NCBI GenBank assembly: GCA_029256035.1
Contig: JAQSYR010000001.1
Location: 1-64,000, forward strand
DNA from: Anaerocolumna sp.
GTDB taxonomy: Bacteria; Bacillota; Clostridia; Lachnospirales; Lachnospiraceae
DNA length: 64,000 bases
Direction of reading: 5' to 3'
The position numbers and the translations under genes are program-made. Each line of letters starts with the position of its first letter. Position 1 is the first letter of the stretch. Below are positions 15,739 to 23,332 of this stretch, in pieces. A model generated the notes under the pieces. The model saw nothing but the letters and a program-made list of their open reading frames with translations, did not search any database and was not told the origin of the DNA.

Positions 15739-16464
15739 TTACTTGTAAAAACTATGATTTCTGTTTATGCTTTTATAATAACTAAATTCTCCGAAATACT
15801 TATCTTCAGCTTCTCTACGTGCCGATATAGCATCTTCAATTTTTTCAAAAGAACCAAGATGAATATATTTTCCGTCTACAACTATATAAGGCATATACTT
15901 ATTTATTTGTTTTCTAACGCCTTGTACTTGAGTCTGACTATTTTTATGTACAGATTTATTTCTTTGATTTTGTTGGTTATTAACTACTCTTAAATTGCAT
16001 TTTCTATTATCTTCTTTACAATGACTAATATGATCAACTTGGAATTCTTCTGGGCAATTTGTAACCAATCTGTGCATTCTAGTTTGTGATTTAAAATTAT
16101 AAACATATCCATCTTTGTCAATTGACCAGTATACGTCTTTTATTAGTTTATAATCATCTAAATCAAAATAAAATTTTTGATTATCTTCAGTGTATCCCAC
16201 GCCAAAGTCTCCTGATAATTCGAATTTATTATATTTTCGATTATGTATTAATCTTGATTCTTGTTGCCAACATCCACATGAAGAAACTCTACCATTGTTT
16301 AAATTGGCGGTTCTAACAAAGACATCTTTTTCATTCCCACAATTACACTTACATAACCAATATACATCTGTATTATTTTTGCTTACATGCGATGGAGTAT
16401 CTACTCTTTTAATCACAGTCAATCTACCAAAAGTTTTTCCTGTTAAATCTCTAAATTTACCTAT
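15739..16464 (-). CDS. HNH homing endonuclease with AP2-like C-terminus (AUA start)
   Basis: About 242 residues. The N-terminus 'GKFRDLTGKTFGRLTVIKRV' with Cys pairs 'CKCNCG' and 'CGC' is the usual zinc module of phage HNH proteins. 'MHRLVTNCPEEFQVDHISH' and 'CNLRVVNNQQNQRNK' form the HNH nuclease centre, and 'GVRKQINKYMPYIVVDGKYIHLGSFEK' resembles the AP2 DNA-binding domain. The homologous N-terminus begins at an ATA codon (16462-16464) after AAGGAG with 9-bp spacing; a stop codon is directly upstream and the first conventional start (TTG 16422) would cut off the conserved module. It lies between SleB and ThyX-region genes as a free-standing homing gene. Confidence 0.8.
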   Translation of the reverse strand: MGKFRDLTGKTFGRLTVIKRVDTPSHVSKNNTDVYWLCKCNCGNEKDVFVRTANLNNGRVSSCGCWQQESRLIHNRKYNKFELSGDFGVGYTEDNQKFYFDLDDYKLIKDVYWSIDKDGYVYNFKSQTRMHRLVTNCPEEFQVDHISHCKEDNRKCNLRVVNNQQNQRNKSVHKNSQTQVQGVRKQINKYMPYIVVDGKYIHLGSFEKIEDAISARREAEDKYFGEFSYYKSINRNHSFYK

Positions 16465-16470
16465 TTATGA

Positions 16471-17124
16471 TCACTCCTTATCTTCTTTTGAATCATACTC
16501 ATAACTACAAAAATAGTGATTCCCTATTTTAATTACATCTTTTTTGTTTCTTGGGGAAGTTGAGAAATATACATGATTTTCAGTTGTAATATCTGTTTTC
16601 CCATCTAACACCTTTTGAATATTTTCATATTCTTTTTCAGTTGGATTAGCTATACTTCTATTTTTCCAAGTCGAAAATGCATTCTTTTCACTTAACACAT
16701 CATATAATGAACCTTTAAATTCCCAATGCTTCATACGATTAAATATTACTTCCACAACAGCCTGCTGTCCTTTATCAATTTCTCCTTGACTTTCAAGCCA
16801 AACAATTTTAGCAAGCAAATCGATTTCTTCATCAGTTAAAGTGATATTCCATCGATTGGTTATTTCAATTTTAGCAGTTTTGAGCGACACTACTTCTCTT
16901 TCACCTACTTCAACTTTTTGCTCATATATATCTGTATTGTCATTTGCCATTTCTAAATCATTAACTTCTTCTTTGCTTATGTCGTAATATTTTTCGCCCT
17001 GTATAGTGCCTCTACTCACATATCCATTTGCAGCGGCACGATTTGTTCCACTTTGATATGAGAGAATAAGTGCGGTCACACCTAATATAACAATTAAGAT
17101 GCTTAGTATGCTTTTCATTCTCAT
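16471..17124 (-). CDS. SleB/CwlJ-type cell-wall hydrolase with membrane anchor
   Basis: A 217-residue protein with one N-terminal membrane helix or signal anchor ('ILSILIVILGVTALILSY', residues 5-22). The C-terminal half matches Hydrolase_2: 'LLAKIVWLESQGEIDKGQQA' with the catalytic Glu, then 'VVEVIFNRMKH', 'NAFSTWKN'. In Bacillus relatives this domain cuts spore-cortex peptidoglycan. Being inside the early operon and far from the endolysin, it may act in lysogens, on spores or at infection. Its TGA stop overlaps the ribosome site region of the HNH gene. Confidence 0.8.
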   Translation of the reverse strand: MRMKSILSILIVILGVTALILSYQSGTNRAAANGYVSRGTIQGEKYYDISKEEVNDLEMANDNTDIYEQKVEVGEREVVSLKTAKIEITNRWNITLTDEEIDLLAKIVWLESQGEIDKGQQAVVEVIFNRMKHWEFKGSLYDVLSEKNAFSTWKNRSIANPTEKEYENIQKVLDGKTDITTENHVYFSTSPRNKKDVIKIGNHYFCSYEYDSKEDKE

Positions 17125-17167
17125 ATTGGTTCTCCTTTTATTATGTATATTATTATGTATTATTTAA

Positions 17168-17329
17168 TTATTTTTGCTGTGCTATATAGTATTCATAACC
17201 ATTTTCCAAGTAACAATCTATCTCAAAGTTACAATATGATTGGTACTGTTTATTTGCTTTACTGTCATCATGTCTAAGACAAGAATCTTTATACGCACAA
17301 TTTTTTGAAGTACACATTGTTATATCCAT
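17168..17329 (-). CDS. Small Cys-rich hypothetical protein
   Basis: 53 residues with six Cys ('MCTSKNCAYKDSCLRHD', later 'SYCNFEIDCYLENG'), a pattern of small metal-binding phage proteins. Its ATG follows directly on the stop of the upstream gene (TAA-ATG), so it is translationally coupled. Confidence 0.55.
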   Translation of the reverse strand: MDITMCTSKNCAYKDSCLRHDDSKANKQYQSYCNFEIDCYLENGYEYYIAQQK

Positions 17330-17554
17330 TTATTTAACCTCTTCTACTGTAAATTTATATTTTTTAACTTCGTATTCCTTTGGACTAAGATTCATATCTG
17401 CCATATCTTCCAAAGCTAAATCTTCAGAAATATAGAGATAACCTTCAAATATATCCATTGTGGTGTCACCTTTTAATGTAAATCTGTTTCTTTTGTCTAT
17501 TGGAAATTTCTTAATATTTCCCTTTGTTACAATTACATAACGTTCATCTTGCAT
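17330..17554 (-). CDS. Hypothetical protein
   Basis: 74 residues, mixed charged and hydrophobic, no motif recognised. Good ribosome site (AAAGGAG), and its stop abuts the start of the next small gene. The upstream leader carries the recurrent AAATAATAATA element. Confidence 0.5.
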   Translation of the reverse strand: MQDERYVIVTKGNIKKFPIDKRNRFTLKGDTTMDIFEGYLYISEDLALEDMADMNLSPKEYEVKKYKFTVEEVK

Positions 17555-17615
17555 TGTTTCATTCTCCTTTATTATTGTATATTATTATTTGTACTAAGCT
17601 AATCGAATAACGCAT

Positions 17616-17819
17616 TTATTTGGTTTCTCTTTGTTTATCTAAGTATGCATCATAGAAGTAATAATTTAGTGCATCCATCTCAAGTTCTTTTAATTCATTC
17701 CACAATCCTTTTGGTGCCACTCCACCATGATTTTTAGATAGTATCCTTTGTACTCTACTGAAGAATAAATACATTGATCTTGGTTCATTACAGTTAATTC
17801 GTGTTATATTACTATTCAT
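17616..17819 (-). CDS. Hypothetical protein
   Basis: 67 residues. The pattern 'EPRSMYLFFSRVQRILSKNHGG' followed by 'LWNELKELEMDALNYYFYDAYLD' predicts an all-helical protein. AAAGGAG precedes the ATG. No family recognised. Confidence 0.5.
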   Translation of the reverse strand: MNSNITRINCNEPRSMYLFFSRVQRILSKNHGGVAPKGLWNELKELEMDALNYYFYDAYLDKQRETK

Positions 17820-17843
17820 TACCTCTCCTTTTTAAGCCGGTTA

Positions 17844-18038
17844 TTAAATATTTAAAGCATCTATTATCCTATCAACACATTCTTTACACACATCTTTTAA
17901 ATCTGTATTATTACCATCAATGGTATTTGAATGATGCTCTATTATTACTTTATATCTATTAGCATATCCATACTGACCTTCAAAAAATTCTTTTTCACAA
18001 GCATCACATTTCCAACCTTTTCTTGTGATATCACTCAT
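17844..18038 (-). CDS. Small zinc-binding hypothetical protein
   Basis: 64 residues with 'CDACEKEFFEG' near the start and 'VCKECVDRII' near the end, a split zinc-ribbon pattern. ATG 18038 has AAAGGAG 8 bp upstream and is preferred to TTG 18044. Confidence 0.55.
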   Translation of the reverse strand: MSDITRKGWKCDACEKEFFEGQYGYANRYKVIIEHHSNTIDGNNTDLKDVCKECVDRIIDALNI

Positions 18039-18053
18039 TTTCAATACTCCTTT

Positions 18054-18167
18054 CTAACTTTGACATCCGCTAGGTCTGTGAAATTTACTTTTCTCAAACT
18101 TATTCTTGTCATTTATTTTTGATTGTTGCCCCATATAATTTCTAAATATATTTTCTCGCAATTTCAT
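18054..18167 (-). CDS. Short ORF, probable displaced C-terminus of the upstream Cys protein
   Basis: 37 residues ('MKLRENIFRNYMGQQSKIND', then 'KFEKSKFHRPSGCQS'). Its ATG overlaps the stop of the next upstream gene (ATGA), which allows re-initiation. The same boundary contains a tandem AAATG-AAATG; removal of one copy would join both frames into one protein. It is therefore either a coupled small gene or the tail of a frameshifted one. Confidence 0.4.
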   Translation of the reverse strand: MKLRENIFRNYMGQQSKINDKNKFEKSKFHRPSGCQS

Positions 18168-18286
18168 TTCATTTGTTTAATATTATCACTCTCTAACTTA
18201 TATGTATTGAATTTACTACATTTATCATAACAGTCCAAATATCTATCTGGACAGCCTTTACATGGTGCTTGAATTATTGTTATCAC
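18164..18286 (-). CDS. Small Cys-rich phage protein (CKGCPDRYLDC family)
   Basis: 40 residues; 'CKGCPDRYLDCYDKCSKF' is a pattern I recall from many small clostridial phage proteins, probably zinc-binding. The GTG at 18286 lies within the ribosome site AAAGGAGTG; an in-frame ATA at 18277 has the normal 8-bp spacing and gives the expected short N-terminus. It ends at a TGA that overlaps the next ATG; see the 5-bp duplication noted there. Confidence 0.55.
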   Translation of the reverse strand: MITIIQAPCKGCPDRYLDCYDKCSKFNTYKLESDNIKQMK

Positions 18287-18325
18287 TCCTTTCTCATAAC
18301 CAAAGCAATTGTTGATTTGGTTGTC

Positions 18326-18604
18326 TTATCTGTACTTATTAATTACATCCCTGATTTCTTCAGCAAGATCACTAACCAATTCACTTGATTTTGCCTTGAT
18401 AAATTCATCGCTTACCATAAATTCAATGTTAATTTCATTCACGTTAGGTACACATAAAGCATCACCGAAATAAAACTCATTTAATTCTAAATCATACGGC
18501 TCTCCTGTAGTTCCATCTAGTGTGTCGAAAACTAACTCTGTTTCATCATCAAAACAAATTTCTTCTAATGTTTTAATAAAATCAACTACTTTAATTTTCT
18601 TCAT
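18326..18604 (-). CDS. Hypothetical protein
   Basis: 92 residues, strongly acidic, with a C-terminal amphipathic helix ('LVSDLAEEIRDVINKYR'). No motif recognised. Its ATG overlaps the TGA of the upstream gene (ATGA), so translation is coupled. Confidence 0.55.
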   Translation of the reverse strand: MKKIKVVDFIKTLEEICFDDETELVFDTLDGTTGEPYDLELNEFYFGDALCVPNVNEINIEFMVSDEFIKAKSSELVSDLAEEIRDVINKYR

Positions 18605-18918
18605 ATTCTACAACCTCGCTCAATCCTTCTTTTTTCTTTGTCAGACATATAAATATACTGATTTTCACCTAATTCAAATGATACACAATCTTTATCCATA
18701 TACATGTGTTTATCTTCTTCTACGCCCTTGTTACAATAGTTATTATAGAATTGATACATTCCCCATTGCTGATTATATCCTTCTCTTCTAACGTAGTTCT
18801 TGCAGTGGAAACATCCTCTCTTCTTGCATTCTTCTACTGGTTCATCTTTAATCGTTTTTAACCTGTTTAATATAGTTCTTAATGCTTCTCCGGCTTTATT
18901 ACCGTCTGATTGTTCCAT
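18601..18918 (-). CDS. Cys-rich hypothetical protein
   Basis: 105 residues with 'CKKRGCFHCKNY', 'NNYCNKG' and 'DKDCVSFE', typical of small phage proteins that bind zinc. The ATGA overlap with the following gene shows that TGA is a genuine stop here. No function can be assigned. Confidence 0.55.
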   Translation of the reverse strand: MEQSDGNKAGEALRTILNRLKTIKDEPVEECKKRGCFHCKNYVRREGYNQQWGMYQFYNNYCNKGVEEDKHMYMDKDCVSFELGENQYIYMSDKEKRRIERGCRI

Positions 18919-18960
18919 ATGTACTCCTTTCTAATCTTCAAATCGATACTACAATTGATG

Positions 18961-19176
18961 TTAAAATATAAAATCTCTAGTAGCTGCAAATTTCTCCATG
19001 TCATTGCCACGAATAAATTTAAATCTTGCAGTATCTTTTTTATCTTTAAATACACCTTTTCTAAATACTTCCCAGAAAACTTCTTCATGTAAGTTTGATA
19101 TCTGGTAATATCCTTTTCCTCGTTTCTCATATTCACCAACATATCCGTTGCCCCATATTACAATTAATTTTTCCAT
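18961..19176 (-). CDS. Hypothetical protein
   Basis: 71 residues, basic and aromatic-rich ('IWGNGYVGEYEKRGKGYYQI'). GAAAGGAG precedes the ATG. No family recognised. Confidence 0.5.
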   Translation of the reverse strand: MEKLIVIWGNGYVGEYEKRGKGYYQISNLHEEVFWEVFRKGVFKDKKDTARFKFIRGNDMEKFAATRDFIF

Positions 19177-19224
19177 TGCTCTCCTTTCATAAAAATGTCA
19201 ACAAAATCCTAATTCAGTTTGCTT

Positions 19225-19812
19225 TTATAAACTACAATACCCATTAACTAGCATCTTAAAGTTTGCATAACACTCTTCTATTGTCTTAAAATGCGTGTTG
19301 ATGTTGTTACCATATGTAAATACTTCGTATAAATTAACCCTGCTATCTGTTCTATATCCATGCTCGTCCATCCATTTAGTAAAGTTATCCAATAGACATT
19401 TAAGATATTTTATATCTCCATCTTTTAATTCAAACATATAGATTGTTTCAATACTGATAGAATAATCTTCCGTATCTTTATGATAGAGTAATTCGATATC
19501 ATTCATTATATGTATATTAGCTCCGCTACTTGAAGATAAATCATCATATGATTTAAGTCCCCATATGTGTTTCATATCACCTATTTCGTACTCGTTTATG
19601 TAGTCATTTTCATATCTCTTTGTTTCAATATCATAATAAATATTACTGATTAATTTATATATTTGTTTGATTACAGGTAACTTGAATACTTTACCGTATA
19701 AAATATTACTAACACTTGGACACATATCTTTTTTGCAGTTGGCACATTTTATATAATTTTTATTCTTTCCATGTGCGTATTTACAGAAAACAAAGTTAAA
19801 TTTCTCGTTCAT
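19225..19812 (-). CDS. Hypothetical phage protein with N-terminal Cys cluster
   Basis: 195 residues. The start 'FCKYAHGKNKNYIKCANCKKDMCPS' holds four Cys that could bind zinc; the rest is soluble, acidic and mixed alpha/beta. AGAGGAGG precedes the ATG. I know of no function. Confidence 0.55.
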   Translation of the reverse strand: MNEKFNFVFCKYAHGKNKNYIKCANCKKDMCPSVSNILYGKVFKLPVIKQIYKLISNIYYDIETKRYENDYINEYEIGDMKHIWGLKSYDDLSSSSGANIHIMNDIELLYHKDTEDYSISIETIYMFELKDGDIKYLKCLLDNFTKWMDEHGYRTDSRVNLYEVFTYGNNINTHFKTIEECYANFKMLVNGYCSL

Positions 19813-19851
19813 GCAATCCTCCTCTTTAATTATTGTGTTTATTATTATCTT

Positions 19852-20103
19852 TTAATGTTGCCCAACATAACCTACATAATATGGTTTCTGATTTTTATCT
19901 AAGTTAAATATTTCTGTATCTATTCTTGTCCCACCATCATCCCAATATTCGTATGTCTGTTTTACACCATTTCCAAGAAGAAAGTTTTTCCACAATTCTT
20001 CTGTTTCGTTATCTACCTGTTCTTTTGTTATATTTAATAATTTATATACTACATCTTTTTCTTCAGATATGATTTTAGTTACATGGAAATCTATTAGATT
20101 CAT
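19852..20103 (-). CDS. Hypothetical protein
   Basis: 83 residues, acidic, ending 'DKNQKPYYVGYVGQH'. It has a good ribosome site (GGAAAG) and lies in the run of small early genes. No motif recognised. Confidence 0.5.
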   Translation of the reverse strand: MNLIDFHVTKIISEEKDVVYKLLNITKEQVDNETEELWKNFLLGNGVKQTYEYWDDGGTRIDTEIFNLDKNQKPYYVGYVGQH

Positions 20104-20137
20104 TTTTCACTTCCTTTCCACAAACCCATTAGAAGGT

Positions 20138-20245
20138 TTATTTGATTGTGTGTTGTTTTCTAAAATCCATGATAGCATTACCAATTCTACATGTTGGTAA
20201 TAAATAACTATATAATTGTATCTTACATAATAATTTGTCTAACAT
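20138..20245 (-). CDS. Very small hypothetical protein
   Basis: 35 residues, 'MLDKLLCKIQLYSYLLPTCR' then 'IGNAIMDFRKQ'. AAAGGAG is 6 bp upstream of the ATG and spacing fits the operon, which supports it as a gene although short. Confidence 0.4.
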   Translation of the reverse strand: MLDKLLCKIQLYSYLLPTCRIGNAIMDFRKQHTIK

Positions 20246-20283
20246 ATTTTCTCCTTTCTCAACCTAATAAAATCAATGATCTA

Positions 20284-20466
20284 TCATCTTTTAAATAGTT
20301 TCAGTAAATCTTTTCCCAAGTTTTTAGCAGCGACATTTAATACATAAGATTTGTATCCCAATGAGTCGTATATGGTTAACATATTTTCTATTGTTAAATC
20401 TCCATATTCTTCGTATGGGAAATTTATATATATGTATTCTTCTAATAATTCATGTTCTAGTTTCAT
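20284..20466 (-). CDS. Hypothetical protein
   Basis: 60 residues, mostly helical, with acidic N-half and basic C-terminus ('LGKDLLKLFKR'), ending in tandem TGA TAG. A strong hairpin lies in its leader (20485-20500). Function unknown. Confidence 0.5.
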   Translation of the reverse strand: MKLEHELLEEYIYINFPYEEYGDLTIENMLTIYDSLGYKSYVLNVAAKNLGKDLLKLFKR

Positions 20467-20484
20467 CTAATTCGTCCTTTCTTC

Positions 20485-20500
20485 CCGACATTCGTGTCGG
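20485..20500 (-). other. Intercistronic hairpin with CGAA tetraloop
   Basis: On the - strand CCGACA-CGAA-TGTCGG forms a 6-bp stem ending a few bases before the ribosome site of the gene that starts at 20466. It may protect the downstream message end or tune translation. Confidence 0.5.
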
Positions 20501-20509
20501 TAACATCAA

Positions 20510-20728
20510 TTATTCTTCATACATTGGTCTTTCACTAAATGGTCTGCTATCTTCACAGTCTCTTATATCACATTCTTTTTCTTCGTAAGGGCAATAAGGA
20601 ATTTCTTCATCATCTAATCTGAAATGCCTACAGTTTGTACAATATACATGAGTATGATTTTTGATACCATAACACTTATCGCATTCCTCACATGGACTAA
20701 AACTGTTATATTTACATGGTTGGCTCAT
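20510..20728 (-). CDS. Cys-rich zinc-binding hypothetical protein
   Basis: 72 residues with many Cys: 'CEECDKCYGIKNHTHVYCTNC', 'YCPYEEKECDIRDCED'. Probably binds two zinc ions. Common type in clostridial phage early regions; role unknown. Confidence 0.6.
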   Translation of the reverse strand: MSQPCKYNSFSPCEECDKCYGIKNHTHVYCTNCRHFRLDDEEIPYCPYEEKECDIRDCEDSRPFSERPMYEE

Positions 20729-20746
20729 TATTTATCTCCTTTCTTA

Positions 20747-20938
20747 TTATCTGTTACTGTCTTTGTAAAACATTGCACTTGCCGTTATAATCATTATTAA
20801 AATAACTATGATTAGACATGGATAAACACCGATTAAACCAATTGCCAAGTTGCAAACAACACGTATCACCAAAGCAATAATTATTGCAAGAGTTACTAAT
20901 GTGATTGATTTTGCAATCGATTTTATAATTCTACTCAT
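20747..20938 (-). CDS. Small two-helix membrane protein
   Basis: 63 residues with two membrane helices ('ITLVTLAIIIALVIRVVCNL' and 'YPCLIIVILIMIITASAMF'). ATG 20938 has AAAGGA 8 bp upstream; ATG 20968 lacks one. Could alter the host membrane during infection. Confidence 0.55.
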   Translation of the reverse strand: MSRIIKSIAKSITLVTLAIIIALVIRVVCNLAIGLIGVYPCLIIVILIMIITASAMFYKDSNR

Positions 20939-20981
20939 ACTCTTTATCCTTTCTAATAAGTACATCAATCAATGCTTTTAT

Positions 20982-21179
20982 TTACTCTTCAATTTCAATT
21001 AATGGACATTTCTTGGAACGTTCAACTGTTGGTTTAATATTCTTTTCAATATCAAATCCTTTACCATATCCATTACATATTCTAATGTCAGCATGACCGA
21101 ATTCTCTTTCTACTTCATAATAAGAGCACTTACTACATGAAGTTGGCATCTTGGACATTCTAGTTTTAGATACAATCAT
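20982..21179 (-). CDS. Small Cys-motif phage protein
   Basis: 65 residues; 'MPTSCSKCSYYEVE', 'ICNGYGKGFD' and the end 'ERSKKCPLIEIEE' match a very common family of small Firmicutes phage proteins whose Cys/His residues probably bind zinc. Function unknown. Confidence 0.6.
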   Translation of the reverse strand: MIVSKTRMSKMPTSCSKCSYYEVEREFGHADIRICNGYGKGFDIEKNIKPTVERSKKCPLIEIEE

Positions 21180-21219
21180 ATTTCTTTCCCCTTTCTAATA
21201 AGCAAATCGAATGCACATT

Positions 21220-21648
21220 TTATAGTAAATATGGTAACGCTTTTAAATACTTTTCTTTCAACTTATCTGTAAGTGTTTCGGTCTGTGCTAAATGATCTTT
21301 CATATCTGCTAATTTAACCCAATAAGCACACATTCTCCAATTTGTGTAGCCAGTATCTTTAATGTTCTTAATGTAATCAATGTAGTCTTGTTCTTTTGGT
21401 TTGGTTAGTAATTTTAATGCTTTATTGAAGTATTCTGGAAAATAAGCACTATTAAAATCTGTATCTTCTAATAGATCGTGCATTATAGCTAATGCCACAC
21501 ATTCATCTTTATACTCACTTTGAATCATTTCATTATCTGCTACGTATTGCATAACTCTTAAAGCATGTTGGTATGTTTTTTCGTTATAATATTCTTTTGC
21601 AATTTTTAAAGCATTTGCAATCTTTATAGGTTCTCTATCCAATCCCAT
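21220..21648 (-). CDS. HD-domain phosphohydrolase-like protein
   Basis: 142 residues. 'TYQHALRVMQYVADNE' and 'VALAIMHDLLEDTDF' give the H...HD motif of HD hydrolases close to the RelA/SpoT type; a further 'VKLADMKDHL' supplies the distal Asp. It could hydrolyse (p)ppGpp or another nucleotide, but the substrate cannot be told from sequence. Confidence 0.7.
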   Translation of the reverse strand: MGLDREPIKIANALKIAKEYYNEKTYQHALRVMQYVADNEMIQSEYKDECVALAIMHDLLEDTDFNSAYFPEYFNKALKLLTKPKEQDYIDYIKNIKDTGYTNWRMCAYWVKLADMKDHLAQTETLTDKLKEKYLKALPYLL

Positions 21649-21695
21649 TGTTTATTCCTCTCTTTCTTTTAATAAGCACACCAATTTTAGATTTG

Positions 21696-21851
21696 TTATT
21701 GATTTTCTATTTCAGATTTTAAAATCATATTATCTGCTAAGTAACTTGATAATGAAGATAATGTGCAGAATGGAATCCCATCCGATAAATCACCTATTGT
21801 TTCATATCCCCATAATAATATTAACCTAGTAATTTCGTCTTCTCTTTTCAT
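21696..21851 (-). CDS. Small hypothetical protein
   Basis: 51 residues ('MKREDEITRLILLWGYETIG', 'DLSDGIPFCTLSSLSSYLAD'). Good ribosome site (GAAAGGAG, 6 bp). Mostly helical; no family recognised. Confidence 0.5.
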   Translation of the reverse strand: MKREDEITRLILLWGYETIGDLSDGIPFCTLSSLSSYLADNMILKSEIENQ

Positions 21852-21896
21852 AAATCTCCTTTCAACTCCTAATAAAGTACATCTTTGTTTTGGCTT

Positions 21897-22262
21897 CTAT
21901 TCTTCGATTTCTAAATATGTACTTTCGCACATTCCATCCCTAGTAACACTATCTGACGGTACGCATTCATTACATGTATTTCCAAATCTACAATCAAAAT
22001 CGCCACCGTAGTAATCTTTCTTTGGAACACCTACCTTAATTTCTTTACCACAAGATTCTCACTTGCATCTAACTTTAAATATCTCATCGTCCTTAGTTCC
22101 ATTATATCGTTGAATAACCTTCAAAGCATCTTCGTCTTCCATATAATATGAATCAATTCCAAGTAGATTAATAACAAGCTGCGTAAATCTTAAATCAGGG
22201 CTGTATAACCATGCTTTTTCTAGTTCTGCTAAGAATGGTTTAATCCTATTTTTATCTCTCAT
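21897..22262 (-). pseudogene. Hypothetical protein interrupted by an in-frame TGA
   Basis: Frame from ATG 22262 encodes 67 residues ending 'EIFKVRCK', then a TGA at 22059-22061, and continues in the same frame for 53 codons ('ESCGKEIKVGVPKKDYYGG', later 'CRFGNTCNECVP') to TAG. The Cys before and after the stop would complete a zinc-ribbon pair, which suggests one protein. The downstream part has no start codon or ribosome site of its own. It may be a nonsense mutant, a read-through gene, or a 67-residue gene followed by a remnant. Confidence 0.5.
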
Positions 22263-22299
22263 AAATTCTACTTACCTCGTATATTATTATTTACATTTC

Positions 22300-22662
22300 T
22301 TATTTAATTATAACATCGTTAATATCTATGTATTTAACCGGAATAAACCTCATATACATCCACCTTGCAGCCACATATCTTGAATACCCATCTACCAAAA
22401 CAAATCTATTAGCCTTACCATTCTCATTGCTTTCAATAATAACACTTATTGGTTTGTCAAAGAATCCATTTCTGATAAAGTAATTAAAGGCTCTGTAAAT
22501 CTTCTTTCTTTTTGGCTTTGTTAATTTGAAGTTTTCTGGTATTGTAATATCATAGATATCTACTAATTCATCACCACCATTTAAACTCATGTCCATTGTG
22601 TGAATACGATTAAGCATTCGTTCTTCTTTATGTAACATTGCTTTATAATCCTTAAATCTCAT
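22300..22662 (-). CDS. ParB/Srx-like fold protein
   Basis: 120 residues. 'DITIPENFKLTKPKRKKIY', 'FFDKPISVIIESN' and 'FVLVDGYSRYVAARWM' follow the ParB-N order (target positions, then D-G-x-x-R-x-x-A). It lacks an HTH, so it resembles stand-alone ParB-like phage proteins, some of which are nucleases or CTP-binding. First gene after the 22.8-kb promoter, with GAAAGGGGG before the ATG. Confidence 0.65.
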   Translation of the reverse strand: MRFKDYKAMLHKEERMLNRIHTMDMSLNGGDELVDIYDITIPENFKLTKPKRKKIYRAFNYFIRNGFFDKPISVIIESNENGKANRFVLVDGYSRYVAARWMYMRFIPVKYIDINDVIIK

Positions 22663-22712
22663 ATTTCCCCCTTTCTTGTTTATTATTATCTTTGTTATAT
22701 TTTTTATGTAAG

Positions 22713-22784
22713 ACAGAAATTAAAAACGTGATATACTTATATTCTATAGCTTGTATTTCTGCCATGAACTAAATATAACACGTT
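22713..22784 (-). promoter_or_regulatory. Leader region with inverted repeats downstream of the 22.8-kb promoter
   Basis: GGCAGAAAT (near 22763-22755 read on the - strand) can pair with ATTTCTGTC (near 22720-22712) in the 5' leader, and AACGTG (22725-22730)/CACGTT (22779-22784) form a second inverted pair, one arm next to the -10 box. These may be an operator pair or a leader hairpin. Confidence 0.4.
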
Positions 22785-22800
22785 CTTAATCAAATGTCAA
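22772..22800 (-). promoter_or_regulatory. Early promoter at 22.8 kb
   Basis: On the - strand TTGACA (22800-22795), 17-bp spacer, TATATT (22777-22772). An AT-rich ACAAATAATAATAAACA element precedes the -35, as in the promoters at 36.0, 53.1 and 62.6 kb. It would drive the genes from 22662 leftward. Confidence 0.8.
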
Positions 22801-22830
22801 TAACTTGTTTATTATTATTTGTATTTAATT

Positions 22831-23331
22831 TTACTTTGTGCTGCTTCCTAATTTGCCAATACCACGTTCTGATTCTATTTTAACCAAGTATTCATAACTA
22901 ATTTCTTTAACATTCATAACAGGAACTTCTTCTATAGCAAATTGAGCAATTGCTTTTGTATAAGGTACACGAATTAAATCTTCTGTCTTTTCCACCTCTA
23001 TAATATTTTTAGTTATTTCAATATGAATATCGTTTCCATTATATAGACTTACAAATATTTCTCCTCTGTATCCACTATCAACTTGACCTGCCATTGTGAT
23101 TAGTGTTGATTTAGTATTACTGCCACGTTCCCTAATAGCTAAACGATATTTTGGAGTAAACGCCGAAGCTATACCAGTAGGAATTAACTTATTTGTGTGT
23201 GGCGGAATTACCATATATTCTTCATTAAAACATGCGTATATATCGAAACAACCATCTTCTTCTCTCTTGCTTGGTATAATAGCACCATCTCTTACTTTTG
23301 CAAATAGCAATTCATTTTCTTTTAGTGTCAT
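22831..23331 (-). CDS. dut: dUTP diphosphatase (dUTPase)
   Basis: 166 residues with all five trimeric dUTPase motifs in order: 'DGCFDIYA' (1), 'RERGSNTK' (2, a variant of R-S-G/S), 'AGQVDSGYRGEI' (3, catalytic Asp), 'KAIAQFAI' (4) and 'RGIGKLGSSTK' (5). It converts dUTP to dUMP, preventing uracil in phage DNA and feeding thymidylate synthesis. It starts 2 bp after the preceding stop, so it is coupled to the upstream gene. Confidence 0.88.
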   Translation of the reverse strand: MTLKENELLFAKVRDGAIIPSKREEDGCFDIYACFNEEYMVIPPHTNKLIPTGIASAFTPKYRLAIRERGSNTKSTLITMAGQVDSGYRGEIFVSLYNGNDIHIEITKNIIEVEKTEDLIRVPYTKAIAQFAIEEVPVMNVKEISYEYLVKIESERGIGKLGSSTK

Positions 23332-23332
23332 T

